A DNA stretch of 64,000 nt from NCBI GenBank assembly GCA_003058525.1, contig QBVD01000055.1, positions 40,590 through 104,589 of the forward strand. Reading direction: 5' to 3'. This document shows positions 10,018 to 18,919 of this stretch, piece by piece (the first letter of the stretch is position 1; every line of letters begins with the position of its first letter). Source of the DNA: a gamma proteobacterium symbiont of Ctena orbiculata. GTDB taxonomy: Bacteria > Pseudomonadota > Gammaproteobacteria > Chromatiales > Chromatiaceae. Below the pieces are notes generated by a model. The model saw only the letters and a program-made list of their open reading frames with translations, searched no databases and had not been told where the DNA came from. Both the position numbers and the translations under genes were made by a program.

Positions 10018-11166
10018 ATGAAAACACTTGCCCTGTTAGCCTGCATATTGCTTGGAGCCTGCGGTTCCATTCCAAGGATACCCGTACATGGGGAGTTTTT
10101 CGGGGAGTCTGTTACAACCACTGTGGATTCTGAGATAGCGCGTTACTACCTTGAAAATTATCTTGCTGAAAATCATGACAACACGGAGTTGGCTAAAAAG
10201 ATTTCTGCGCTTTATAGCCAAAATGGAGAATCCATTCCGTCGCGAGAAGAGCTGAAGATAATCTCTCATAAATATTCGGTCGATTTTGCAGCACTATTCC
10301 TAGCGGATCGTCTTTTGAGCAATAAATGCAATATAGAGATCAATCGGGCCTTCTCCCGCCACCTCAACACAGAGACGACAGTCAACGCAGACATCGCTTC
10401 ATATAGAGTGCTGTTCGTACCAGGATGGGACTACGTGGAAACCGGGTATTTCACCGGATCGGATTTTGCCAGACCTCGCCAACTAGCCGATGAGTTCGGT
10501 CTTGAAAACTATTTTGTCAATATACCGCCTACCGGAGGCGTGGAAGAAAATGCAGCGGTACTGGCAGCGGATATCTCGAGGCATATCCTCTCCAAAAAAA
10601 AAATAATTCTGGTTGGTGCAAGTTCTGCCGGACCGGCGATTCATCTGGCGCTCAGTAATCGATTTTCCGAACAAAAGCAAGGCGACATCGTAGCCTGGCT
10701 CAATCTGGGAGGCATTCTTCAGGGCAGCCCGATTGTTGATCACTATCAAATGTGGTACCGGCACTGGTTATTGACTTTGGCCACTTGGCACAAAGGCTGG
10801 GACAAAGAGGCAATATTGAGCATGGGTACCAAACGAAGCAGAAAACGATATGCTCACCTACAAATAGATCCTGATATTTTAGTCATCAACTACCTAGGTA
10901 TTCCCCTCTCCGGACAAATCAGTCGATACTCCGGCGAAAATTATCCAATACTGAGATCTGAAGGACCAAACGATGGTTTAACGCTTTTAACTGATGCAAT
11001 CGCACCGAACAGCCAGACAATTGTTGCAATGGGCAGTGATCACTTTTTTGCTGAGGATCCAAGGATAGATCAAAAGACCGTGGCACTGATGAAGTTACTC
11101 ATTACATATCTGGAGAAAGGCCTGGAACTAAAGTGCGGCGGTTTCGCATCGCACGAAGCACGATGA
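10018..11166 (+). CDS. lipoprotein with alpha/beta-hydrolase fold, function unknown
   Basis: 382 residues. The N-terminus is a lipoprotein signal (MKTLALLACILLGACGS, with lipobox LGAC), so it is probably anchored to an envelope membrane. A later segment, ILVGASSAGPAIHLAL, looks like the nucleophile elbow of an alpha/beta hydrolase with A-x-S-x-G in place of G-x-S-x-G. GPNDGL and GSDHFF near the end could supply the acid and histidine. A serine hydrolase or esterase is therefore plausible, but no substrate is known. It stands alone between a divergent signalling gene and the MITE-like element that begins 8 bases after its stop. Confidence 0.65.
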   Translation: MKTLALLACILLGACGSIPRIPVHGEFFGESVTTTVDSEIARYYLENYLAENHDNTELAKKISALYSQNGESIPSREELKIISHKYSVDFAALFLADRLLSNKCNIEINRAFSRHLNTETTVNADIASYRVLFVPGWDYVETGYFTGSDFARPRQLADEFGLENYFVNIPPTGGVEENAAVLAADISRHILSKKKIILVGASSAGPAIHLALSNRFSEQKQGDIVAWLNLGGILQGSPIVDHYQMWYRHWLLTLATWHKGWDKEAILSMGTKRSRKRYAHLQIDPDILVINYLGIPLSGQISRYSGENYPILRSEGPNDGLTLLTDAIAPNSQTIVAMGSDHFFAEDPRIDQKTVALMKLLITYLEKGLELKCGGFASHEAR

Positions 11167-11173
11167 AAACCCT

Positions 11174-11496
11174 TAGGGCCTGTTAACACTAATCCAATAC
11201 GCCCTGCTGGGGCTGTTTTCGTGCCCAGCAAGGCAGAATGAGCGTGGTGTAGTTATTCTACATGAGCGAATGATAACGCCGCTGGGGGCGAAAACAGCTC
11301 CAGCCCTTCGGGTTGCGCCCCGAAGGAAGTGCCCTTGGGGTGTGCCTGAAAAAGCGCCACTCGGCGTTGCTCGTCATTCATTTGGAATAACCAAACTTCT
11401 CTCCTCGCGCCCCGAAGGAAGTGCCCTTGGGGTGCGCCTTGATTGGCGCTTTTTCAGGCACAACAGGGTGCATTGGATTAGTGTTAACAGGCCCTA
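11174..11496. mobile_element. MITE-like element with terminal inverted repeats and TA duplication
   Basis: A 319-bp body from 11176 to 11494 begins GGGCCTGTTAACACTAATCC and ends in its exact reverse complement. The inverted repeats continue inward with a few mismatches for about 36 bp. It is flanked on both sides by TA (11174-11175 and 11495-11496), the target duplication typical of Tc1/mariner-IS630 type transposition. The inside has no transposase. It contains two copies of a segment with GCCCCGAAGGAAGTGCCCTT and matching GAAAACAGC / GCTGTTTTC arms that would fold into long hairpins. It is probably mobilised in trans by a related transposase elsewhere. Confidence 0.8.
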
Positions 11497-11529
11497 GTGC
11501 CTTTGCATTTGACAAGGGTGTTTACAACC

Positions 11530-11847
11530 CTAACTGTTCAGGGTGTTCTGAGTTTCATCGAGTAACGCTCTGAACTCATCCGGATTCAGCGAGTTTGGAG
11601 ATTCAGACAGATTGGATGATATACCAGCTATATCTATGCCTACTAGAGAATCCTTACGTAGAGCGTCTAGCATCTTGAGCAGATCCAGATTGTACAGCAG
11701 GGAACGATCCCTGATGAGTATACGCTGATAGATTCGAATCATACGCTCGTCACTCTCAGTTACAGGGGGAGTATGTTCTGCAATCTTCTGAATGTAGTAT
11801 TCGCAGTTTTTCTTTCTGGAAAGAGAAAAAGATTCTAAAGTGTTCAC
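11530..11847 (-). CDS. small hypothetical protein
   Basis: 105 residues, starting at a GTG codon, with no signal peptide or membrane helix. The sequence is mixed-charge and helical (ESDERMIRIYQRILIRDRSLLYNLDLLKMLDALRKD), ending in a hydrophilic tail. No family is recognised. It lies next to the MITE-like element, is not in an operon and has no strong ribosome site, so it may be a lineage-specific gene or a spurious frame. Confidence 0.4.
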   Translation of the reverse strand: MNTLESFSLSRKKNCEYYIQKIAEHTPPVTESDERMIRIYQRILIRDRSLLYNLDLLKMLDALRKDSLVGIDIAGISSNLSESPNSLNPDEFRALLDETQNTLNS

Positions 11848-12042
11848 AATTTACTGCCTACTGTCTATTGAACCGCACATACCAGATTTAAGCAGTAATT
11901 ATGCCATGCTATGAAAATCAGAAGGTTGGCTATGGTTGAATAAACGACTTGTAAACCATTTCGACGCTTTCAGAATTTCATTCCGAAATAGGATGCCCAT
12001 TTGATAATTTAGTGTAGGAAAAATATTCCCAGTGACGATACC

Positions 12043-12068
12043 AAAACCAGGCCTTAAAAAAGGCCTGG
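12043..12068 (-). terminator. terminator after the DegQ/MucD gene
   Basis: A perfect 9-bp stem, CCAGGCCTT / AAGGCCTGG, with a 4-base loop. Read on the minus strand it is followed by TTTTGG. It starts 17 bases after the protease stop codon. Confidence 0.8.
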
Positions 12069-12084
12069 CCGATATCGAACTGGA

Positions 12085-13524
12085 TCACCAGCGAAGCACA
12101 ACAAAGCGTGACATGCCTCCTTTCATTACCAGGAGCAAGACCTGACGCTGACTACGCCCTTCGTTGATCCGTTTCTCAAACTCCCCGGCATTTGTTACCG
12201 GATTACGATTGACCTGGGTAATTACCGTTCCTGCGTCAATCCCGGCCATTGCCGCAATTGAACCCGGTGAGACATTGGTAACAATCACACCTTGTGTGGT
12301 ATTGGTGCCGAAGGATTCTGCAAGTTCTTTGTCCAGGGTCTGTACCGTAAGTCCCAGTTCCTCTGTGGTCTTTGTGTTCGAACCGGCTACTGATTGCTCG
12401 CTCAGCTCACCCACTGTCACCTCAATGGCTTTGGGTTTACCGTTTCGTATGATCTCCAAACCGACCTTACTGCCAGGTGAGGTCAATGATATCCGGTTGC
12501 GAAAATCACCTACATTGCCAACATTCTTTCCATCAAGTTTGAAGATCAAATCACCCTGTTTGAGCCCGGCTCGATCCGCAGGCGAATTTTCAGAAACCTC
12601 TGCCACAAGAATTCCCTTTTGATACTTCGTACCAAAGGATTCGGCCAATTCGGGTGTCAGAGGCTGGATCATGATGCCCAGAAAACCACGCGTAACCTCC
12701 CCTTTGTCGAGAAGCTGATTGGCAATGCCCTTGGCCATGTTGATGGGTATGGCGAATCCCACGCCCATATAGCCCCCGCTACGGCTGAAAATCGCCGTGT
12801 TGATGCCGACGACTTCTCCATCCAGGTTCACCAGGGGTCCACCCGAGTTGCCGGGATTGATGGCAGCATCGGTCTGAATGAAATCCTCGTAATCGCTGAT
12901 ACCAAGACTTGTACGCCCTTTTGCACTGACGATCCCGGCAGTCATGGTATGGCTGAGGCCGAATGGGTTGCCGAATGCCAACACCCATTCTCCAACATCA
13001 AGTTTGTTGGAATCGCCTAGCGAGAGTGCCGGCAAGTCATCGGCGACTATCTCCAGGACTGCGATATCAGATTTCGGATCACTGCCCTTGATCTCTGCGG
13101 AAAACTCATGACCGTTCTTGAATTTTACGGTTATCCTGTCCGCTCCCTCAACGACATGATTGTTGGTCATGACATAGGCCTTGTTCGAAAACAGCCCTTT
13201 GTCGTGGGAAAATACAAACCCCGATCCCTGCCCCACCGAACGATGTCTGCGCGGTTTCTGTTGCTGCCTCGGCGCACCGGGAAATCGCGGGCCGAAGAAA
13301 CGCCGGAACAGATCATCGCCAAACGGGGAATATTCATTGTTTGGCGCACGCTCCCTGACGGTCTCGACCTGAATGTAAACGACGGATGGAGAGACTTTTT
13401 GCGCCACGTATGCAAAGGCCTTACCGGTTTGGCGCAGGTTCTCTATGCCTCCCTGCTGAGCACTCAGGTTCATCGACAGCAAACAGAAGAGAATAAGTAT
13501 TATTGTGGATAGATACCGCTTCAT
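12085..13524 (-). CDS. periplasmic Do-family serine protease (DegQ/MucD type)
   Basis: 479 residues with an N-terminal signal peptide (ending about NLSAQ), an HtrA protease domain and two PDZ domains (about 280-370 and 390-475). The catalytic triad is visible as H123 (NNHVV), D153 (KSDIAV) and S227 (GNSGGP). It degrades or refolds misfolded envelope proteins. The Q-rich/R-rich insertion before the protease core (RQQQKPRRHR, about 86-95) matches the regulatory LA-loop position. GGAGAT lies before the ATG and a strong terminator follows the stop. The downstream neighbours are the two small heat-shock genes, consistent with a proteostasis region, but they are separately terminated. Confidence 0.95.
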   Translation of the reverse strand: MKRYLSTIILILFCLLSMNLSAQQGGIENLRQTGKAFAYVAQKVSPSVVYIQVETVRERAPNNEYSPFGDDLFRRFFGPRFPGAPRQQQKPRRHRSVGQGSGFVFSHDKGLFSNKAYVMTNNHVVEGADRITVKFKNGHEFSAEIKGSDPKSDIAVLEIVADDLPALSLGDSNKLDVGEWVLAFGNPFGLSHTMTAGIVSAKGRTSLGISDYEDFIQTDAAINPGNSGGPLVNLDGEVVGINTAIFSRSGGYMGVGFAIPINMAKGIANQLLDKGEVTRGFLGIMIQPLTPELAESFGTKYQKGILVAEVSENSPADRAGLKQGDLIFKLDGKNVGNVGDFRNRISLTSPGSKVGLEIIRNGKPKAIEVTVGELSEQSVAGSNTKTTEELGLTVQTLDKELAESFGTNTTQGVIVTNVSPGSIAAMAGIDAGTVITQVNRNPVTNAGEFEKRINEGRSQRQVLLLVMKGGMSRFVVLRW

Positions 13525-13732
13525 GACGATCTCCTACCGGTTCAGTGTTTACTCTACATTCAATGCAACCAGACTGATTCTCAATTATTATAATAACCGG
13601 ATAAATCAGCCTTTCCAGACTGAGTCAGTCTTTATAATACCTCATACCCGCTACTGATCACTAAAACGATCTAATTGACCCTGTGATTCTTGATAAGTTC
13701 ACAGCTGTAAGCGACATTCACAGAGGCCATTT

Positions 13733-13762
13733 AAAAAGCCCCGGACTGAAACAGTCCGGGGC
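13733..13762 (-). terminator. terminator after the Hsp20 genes
   Basis: A perfect 11-bp stem, GCCCCGGACTG / CAGTCCGGGGC, with a 3-base loop. On the minus strand it runs into TTTTT. It lies about 30 bases after the second hsp20 stop codon. Confidence 0.9.
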
Positions 13763-13793
13763 AGGCTTTCGCAATGAAAAGTAGAGGGGTTAC

Positions 13794-14189
13794 TTATCCG
13801 TTGCGAATCTCAATTTTACGGGGCTGGTACTGTTCACGTTTCGGAATCCGTAACGACAATACGCCATCTTTAAAGTTTGCTTCAGTCTTGTCCCCATCCA
13901 ACTCACTGCTCAAAGAGAAGCTGCGCTGGTAGCGGGTTGCGCGCACGTCCGCATACCGGGCCTGCATCGCCTCAGGCATATCGATCTCCGCCTTGCCGTC
14001 TATGGACAGGGTCTCGTTGTCTACCTGAATATCCAACCCCTCTTTCGTTACGCCGGGCAGATCCGCCCTGAGGGTGATGCCTGTCTCATCTTCAAGGATA
14101 TCCACATTGGGTCGAATACTGCGTTGCGGTAATTCACGCCGCTGTTGCGGTTGAAGATCGTGTTTGGTTATCTCTTTACTGGTACTCAT
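13794..14189 (-). CDS. Hsp20/alpha-crystallin small heat-shock protein
   Basis: 131 residues with an alpha-crystallin domain (PNVDILEDETGITLRADLPG to LRIPKRE). The start was placed at ATG 14189 because GGAGG lies just upstream; a longer frame would overlap the preceding hsp20 gene. It is an ATP-independent holdase that keeps denatured proteins soluble. It is the second gene of a two-gene hsp20 operon, 19 bp after the first, and is followed by a strong terminator. The arrangement suggests hetero-oligomer formation, though that is inference. Confidence 0.92.
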   Translation of the reverse strand: MSTSKEITKHDLQPQQRRELPQRSIRPNVDILEDETGITLRADLPGVTKEGLDIQVDNETLSIDGKAEIDMPEAMQARYADVRATRYQRSFSLSSELDGDKTEANFKDGVLSLRIPKREQYQPRKIEIRNG

Positions 14190-14208
14190 TACCTCTACCT
14201 CCCGCCAA

Positions 14209-14652
14209 TTACTGAACGGTAATCTGTCGTGGTTTGGAAGACTCTCGACGTTGGATGACAATATGCAGAACACCATTGTCATAGCGGGCTTCTATCTTGT
14301 CCGCGTCCACATCATCGGGCAGTGTGACTACCTTATGAAAGGCACCGTCATATCGCTCTTTTCGAAAATAGTTCCGTTCGTCATCCCGCTCAACGTGTCG
14401 CTCGCCTTTGATGGACAAACGGTTATCATTGATTGAGATATCCAACTCCTCAGGATTCACGCCGGCCGCAAACAGATAGAGATCAACCTGTTCCGGCGTT
14501 ACGCCGACGTTGATTGGCGGATAATTATCTTTGGCAACGGATCGCATCGTATTCGGCCAGAACCCTGCACCGAAAAGCTGATCCATCTCCTGTTCCAGAC
14601 GCCTGAATTCATTGAACAGGCCTGAATCGAAGCCGTGTATTCTTGGCAACAT
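14209..14652 (-). CDS. Hsp20/alpha-crystallin small heat-shock protein
   Basis: 147 residues: an N-terminal MLPRIHGFDSGLFNEFRRLEQEMDQLF segment, as in the IbpA/HspC family, then an alpha-crystallin domain (YPPINVGVTPEQVDLYLFAAGVNP to VIQRRE). AAGGAG directly abuts an upstream ATG at 14661, which is too close for initiation, but sits nine bases before the ATG at 14652, so the latter is used here. It is the first gene of the hsp20 pair. Confidence 0.92.
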   Translation of the reverse strand: MLPRIHGFDSGLFNEFRRLEQEMDQLFGAGFWPNTMRSVAKDNYPPINVGVTPEQVDLYLFAAGVNPEELDISINDNRLSIKGERHVERDDERNYFRKERYDGAFHKVVTLPDDVDADKIEARYDNGVLHIVIQRRESSKPRQITVQ

Positions 14653-14761
14653 TAGACTCATCTCCTTGCACTGAAATGCAATAAATCGTTACGTTGCCTA
14701 TTAGATAGGGATGGCCGATTCTTTTTTCAAGCCTGCCGTTGACTGGAACAAACCAGTTGGG

Positions 14762-15193
14762 TCACTCGACGGTAATCGTGATCTTCTCCGATATCAGGGG
14801 CGGATCATGGGGTTCATGGGTTTCGTCACCCAATAAGAGCTGCAGGGTGTGCTTACCGGGCGACAGATCCAATAGGGCCTCCGTCTCTCCCCGGTCAAAG
14901 TGGATATGATGGTCATCCCTTGGAATCGGCTGGTCCAGATCGGGCAGCTGTTTCAGGTCAAGCAACAGATGGTGATGACCTGCCGTGTGACGGCGTTTAT
15001 CCTTTGTACCGGCGGGAGTGATACCGAATTTTTCTATACCGAACTTCACCTTCAAGGGAGTGCTCACCACAGCCCCATCGGTTAAACCGATAAAAAACAC
15101 CCGCGCATCCTCGGGTGGTGTATGGGCAGTGACTGAAACAGCGAAGACACTTAGACAAAGTATGAAGATGATCCTTACAAGCGTTATGTGCAT
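14762..15193 (-). CDS. DUF4399 periplasmic protein
   Basis: 143 residues with a signal peptide (LVRIIFILCLSVFAVSVTAHT). The core shows DUF4399 features: VFFIGLTDGAVVSTPLKVKFG, the His-rich AGHHHLLLD, and the C-terminal LSPGKHTLQLLLGDETH. The family is a small periplasmic beta-sandwich of unknown role; the histidines could bind metal. The start at 15193 is preferred because GGAG lies nine bases before it. It is the last gene of the copper-type operon, 23 bp after the DUF411 gene. Confidence 0.82.
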   Translation of the reverse strand: MHITLVRIIFILCLSVFAVSVTAHTPPEDARVFFIGLTDGAVVSTPLKVKFGIEKFGITPAGTKDKRRHTAGHHHLLLDLKQLPDLDQPIPRDDHHIHFDRGETEALLDLSPGKHTLQLLLGDETHEPHDPPLISEKITITVE

Positions 15194-15216
15194 AGCCTGC
15201 TCCATTAACCGTTTAC

Positions 15217-15705
15217 TCAGTAGCGGGAATAGACTTCAGTCTTACCCTTTTCATCAAAGATAAGGACATCATAATTATCCCTCCTTGGGCCTTCCATGCC
15301 GGGCGAGCCCATCGGCATACCGGGGACACTGATCCCCTTGACCGCCGGTTTCTCTCTCAATAGACGCACGATCTCTTTGGCCGGCACATGACCCTCGACG
15401 ACATAGTCACCCACCACGGCGGTATGACAGGATTGAAGCCCTTGCGGGACATTAAGTGTACGCTTCACCAACTGCATATCTCTTCTGTCATGCGTTTGCA
15501 CGGAAAAGCCATTCTGTTGCAGATGTTTTACCCAATCGTTGCAACATCCGCAGGTCGGGCTTTTGTAGACGATGACATCGGCTGCGAATGAGTGAGTTGA
15601 TAGCGTCAGAGCCGCCAACAGAAGAAGGAGTGATTTGAAGGAATGGCATATTTTACCTGCACGATATCCATTCCGATACGATTTACTGGTCTCTAGTCTT
15701 GTCAT
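15217..15705 (-). CDS. DUF411 metal-binding periplasmic protein
   Basis: 162 residues with an N-terminal hydrophobic signal (SLLLLLAALTLSTHSFAA). The family marks are all visible: the CGCC motif in KSPTCGCCNDW, SCHTAVV, EGHVPA, and the Met-rich GMPMGSPGMEG. DUF411 proteins recur in copper-resistance operons and are thought to bind copper. The ATG at 15705 has GAGGT upstream. The gene sits between a cytochrome c lipoprotein and the DUF4399 gene, in line with copper handling. Confidence 0.88.
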   Translation of the reverse strand: MTRLETSKSYRNGYRAGKICHSFKSLLLLLAALTLSTHSFAADVIVYKSPTCGCCNDWVKHLQQNGFSVQTHDRRDMQLVKRTLNVPQGLQSCHTAVVGDYVVEGHVPAKEIVRLLREKPAVKGISVPGMPMGSPGMEGPRRDNYDVLIFDEKGKTEVYSRY

Positions 15706-15736
15706 AATTGACCTCGTTAAGCAATTCTCAGTGGTG

Positions 15737-16240
15737 TCACCCTTTTTTCTGTAGCGGTAACATTGTCCCGGTCTGTTGATCCCGCTCATACCAGATCGCA
15801 TAGATCTCATGGGACCAGTGGGACTGCACCCAGGCCAGTATGTCGTCGATCTGCTGCGGCTTCAGCTTCTCACCAAATCCCGGCATGGTACCGCCCAGGG
15901 GTATGCCGCCGAAGTTCACTGTCCTTCTTAAGACTGAAAGCGGATGGTGCCAGGTATGTGCCGTACCGTTGAGCGGAGGCGGTGGATAGTTACCTTTTTC
16001 ATCCAGCTGTTGCCAATTGGTTGTGCCGGAGGCATCGGGTTTATGACACTCCGCGCAAAACTGTTGGTAGAGCTTGCCTCCTTTGACAACCTGTTGACTG
16101 TTGTACCAGCGCTCGGCAGGCATCGCTCGGGGTTGAGATTGTACAACAGCCTGGCCGGATGATTCGCTCTGCGGTTTATCGCAGGCGGAAACAATAAGGC
16201 TGATGGGTATGAGCCATAGTAATATCTGTATACTTTTCAT
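15737..16240 (-). CDS. lipoprotein class I cytochrome c
   Basis: 167 residues. A lipoprotein signal ends at LIVSAC (C20), and a single haem site CAECH lies at 62-66 with a Met ligand candidate in GGTMPGFGEKL. It is therefore a monoheme, membrane-anchored cytochrome c facing the periplasm. The setting inside a copA-copB operon suggests it takes or passes electrons for the copper oxidase, or serves cytochrome oxidase supply; neither is proven. It lies 12 bp downstream of copB. Confidence 0.88.
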   Translation of the reverse strand: MKSIQILLWLIPISLIVSACDKPQSESSGQAVVQSQPRAMPAERWYNSQQVVKGGKLYQQFCAECHKPDASGTTNWQQLDEKGNYPPPPLNGTAHTWHHPLSVLRRTVNFGGIPLGGTMPGFGEKLKPQQIDDILAWVQSHWSHEIYAIWYERDQQTGTMLPLQKKG

Positions 16241-16252
16241 GGTAAAGACCTC

Positions 16253-16954
16253 TCAGTACCAGGCACGCACACCGACCAGCCACTGCAGATCGCTGATGTC
16301 CTCGCCCTCCTCCCTGGCGAAATCTGCCGTGTCGCCGAAGCGCTTCGACCAGTTGACGCCTATATAGGGCGCGAATTCTCTTTTTACTTCATAGCGTAGC
16401 CGAAGGCCCAAAGAGAGATCGGAAAGCCCCGAACCGATACCCACCTCTTCATCATCCTTTGTATGGAGATTGATCTCGATTTCCGGTGTCAGCACCAGCC
16501 TTTGGGTAAACAGGTATTCGTACTCGGCATCCAAACGTACGCCAATCTGTCCCGACTCGCCGGCAAACAGCGACGCATCCACTTCAAACAGGTAGGGAGC
16601 CAATCCCTTCAAGCCAATGGCCAGCCAATCTCTTTCGGGATCCGGTATTAAATCTCTTCGCCAACCTACCTGAACATCCCAGAAGGGAAAGATGGCCCGG
16701 CTGTAGAGAAGCTGTATTTCAGCCTCCTCGGTCTCTCCGCCGGGTCTTTCCAGCTCTGTCTTAAACCAGAACTTATTCAAGTCATAGCCGACCCAGGCCT
16801 CAGCGTCCAGTACCAGGGGATTCGCTTCATCACTCTCACGTATCTCCAACTTTTCGATCATCACTTTATAGATCAAAGGATCATCGTTCATACCTCCCGC
16901 CAACAGTGAAGCGGGTAGCAATATACCTGAAAAGAACGTCACTCTTATATTCAT
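16253..16954 (-). CDS. copB: copper resistance outer-membrane protein CopB
   Basis: 233 residues with a signal peptide (MNIRVTFFSGILLPASLLAG). The CopB barrel signatures are present: MIEKLEIRE, WVGYDLNKFWFKTELER, EIQLLYSRAIFPFWDVQVGWR, LRLRYEVKREFAPYIGVNW. CopB is an outer-membrane protein that limits copper uptake. Most homologues carry a long Met/His-rich stretch before the barrel, which is missing here. The ATG at 16954 overlaps the last codons of copA, so translation is probably coupled. Confidence 0.9.
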   Translation of the reverse strand: MNIRVTFFSGILLPASLLAGGMNDDPLIYKVMIEKLEIRESDEANPLVLDAEAWVGYDLNKFWFKTELERPGGETEEAEIQLLYSRAIFPFWDVQVGWRRDLIPDPERDWLAIGLKGLAPYLFEVDASLFAGESGQIGVRLDAEYEYLFTQRLVLTPEIEINLHTKDDEEVGIGSGLSDLSLGLRLRYEVKREFAPYIGVNWSKRFGDTADFAREEGEDISDLQWLVGVRAWY

Positions 16955-16968
16955 TGCATAGCCCCCAC

Positions 16969-18810
16969 TCAACTCACGATAACAGTGCGAAACATGCCAA
17001 GCATGTGATAAAGCAGATGGCAGTGGTAAGCCCATCCACCTTCGGCATCCACGCTGACCCGATAACTGATGCGAGATCCCGGCTGGACGATTACTGTGTG
17101 TTTACGAGGCAGGTAATTGTTGTCTCCACTCTCCAGATCACTCCACATGCCATGCAGATGCATTGGATGATTCATCATCGTGTCGTTGACAAAGTTGATA
17201 CGAAGTCGTTCCCCCAGTTTCCATCGCAACGGCTCAGCGTCAGCATGTTTGACACCGTTGATCGACCACATATAGCGACCCATATTCCCGGTCAGGTGGA
17301 GCTCTATCTCCCGGTCCGGATCAGGATGCTCCCTGGTCGTGTGTAGGCTGCGCAAATCGGCATAAGTCAATACCCGGCGGCCGTTGTTCCGCAGGCCGAC
17401 ACCGGGATCATCCAGCCGATATTGGGGATCCTCCGATAACATATCCACATGGGGCCCATATTCCGTCGCCGCATGATTGACGGGGCCAGCGCTGAAGTCG
17501 GACGAATTGGGCTCCATCTTCTTGATGCGGTCTGTCATTGTATGTCGGCTATGATCCATGGCACCTGACATATTGTGTTGACTGTGATCCATAGTGGCTG
17601 GCATGTTGGGCTGACTATGCCCCGCATCAGGCATGCCATGATCCATATGATGATGCATACTCATACCCATATCGCCGTGCTCCAGGCTGGCCACCTTATC
17701 CAGCGAAGGGATGTGTGCGGTCATTGACAAGTGGGGTGTAAGCGTCCCCCGGGCATAACCGCTGCGTGCGATATCCTGGGCAAAGATTGTATAGGCGGCG
17801 TTATCGGCCGGTTCCACCAATACATCGTAGGTTTCTGCTACACCGAGGCGGATTTCGTCAACCGTAACCGGTTCAACATTCTGACCGTCTGCTGCGATCA
17901 CGGTCATTTTCAATCCCGGTATGCGCAGATCAAAAAAGGTCATTGCCGATGCATTGATGAACCTGAGACGGATCTTCTCCTTGGGTTTGAACAATCCGAT
18001 CCACCCATCCGCCGGATTTTTCCCGTTCATCAGGTAGGTATAGGTAAAGCCTGTGACATCGGAGAGATCCCGCTGGCTCATACGCATCTCACCCCACATC
18101 CTGCGCTCGTTCCAGGTAGCGCTCAAACCCTTTTGCTCCAGGTCACGCATCAGATCCCCGTGGGTGCGCTCGTTGTTATTGTAGTAGTGGCTCAACTTTT
18201 TCAGCTTCGCATAAACATCGTTGGGATCCTCGTCCGTCCAGTCCGACAGTACTACCACATAATCCCGGTCATAGGTGTAGGGCCCAGGTTCTTTCGGATC
18301 GACAATGATTGCGCCATAAAGACCGGTCTGTTCCTGAAAACCGGAGTGACTGTGATACCAATAGGTACCGCTCTGTTTGATGTCAAACCGATAGCTGAAT
18401 GTCTCACCGGGAGGAATGCCATTGAAACCGGTTGAGATACCGGGCACCCCATCCATGGCGCTCGGCAGGATAATCCCGTGCCAATGGATGGAACTGGTTT
18501 CCGGCAGCAGATTGGTGACATTCAAGGTGACCTGATCGCCTTCCCGCCAACGCAACACCGGTGCCGGCACGCTACCGTTCACTGTCGTGGCGACATGTGC
18601 ACTGCCGGTAAAGTTCACCGCAGTTTGAGAAATGGTCAGGTTAAACACCCTTCCCTGCAGTGTCGTGCCATCCGGTTCACTCCCTCTACCCGCCAACAAA
18701 CCGAATGGCTGCAATCCCAGGGCCGCACCACCCAAAGAGAGGCCGGTGACAAACCTGCGACGATGTAAATTGACACCCTCATTCAATAACCTGTCAAAAT
18801 TTCTTCTCAT
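16969..18810 (-). CDS. copA: copper resistance multicopper oxidase CopA
   Basis: 613 residues. A twin-arginine signal (HRRRFVTGLSLGG) sends the folded enzyme to the periplasm. The copper ligands of all four motifs are visible: HWHG, WYHSHSGFQ, HPMHLHGMW and HCHLLYHMLGMF. A Met/His-rich insertion (around MSMHHHMDHGMPDAGH and the repeated MDHSQHNM / MDHSRHTM) is the expected Cu(I)-binding segment. It oxidises Cu(I) to Cu(II). GAGGAA precedes the ATG. It lies at the front of the operon after a small DUF2946-like gene; no copRS regulator is in the window. Confidence 0.95.
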   Translation of the reverse strand: MRRNFDRLLNEGVNLHRRRFVTGLSLGGAALGLQPFGLLAGRGSEPDGTTLQGRVFNLTISQTAVNFTGSAHVATTVNGSVPAPVLRWREGDQVTLNVTNLLPETSSIHWHGIILPSAMDGVPGISTGFNGIPPGETFSYRFDIKQSGTYWYHSHSGFQEQTGLYGAIIVDPKEPGPYTYDRDYVVVLSDWTDEDPNDVYAKLKKLSHYYNNNERTHGDLMRDLEQKGLSATWNERRMWGEMRMSQRDLSDVTGFTYTYLMNGKNPADGWIGLFKPKEKIRLRFINASAMTFFDLRIPGLKMTVIAADGQNVEPVTVDEIRLGVAETYDVLVEPADNAAYTIFAQDIARSGYARGTLTPHLSMTAHIPSLDKVASLEHGDMGMSMHHHMDHGMPDAGHSQPNMPATMDHSQHNMSGAMDHSRHTMTDRIKKMEPNSSDFSAGPVNHAATEYGPHVDMLSEDPQYRLDDPGVGLRNNGRRVLTYADLRSLHTTREHPDPDREIELHLTGNMGRYMWSINGVKHADAEPLRWKLGERLRINFVNDTMMNHPMHLHGMWSDLESGDNNYLPRKHTVIVQPGSRISYRVSVDAEGGWAYHCHLLYHMLGMFRTVIVS

Positions 18811-18919
18811 TGTGACTAATTCCTCTGCAATTCAACAACACGCAGGCGTTGTTTTGCATAAACAATCTTCGATGCTTTTCGTTAAGACACTGCGAAACCA
18901 GTGTCAGAATGCAGCGGAA

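Noticed and set aside
13794..14282. Longer start for the second hsp20 gene
   Set aside because: It would overlap the upstream hsp20 by 74 bases, whereas ATG 14189 has GGAGG and aligns with the family.
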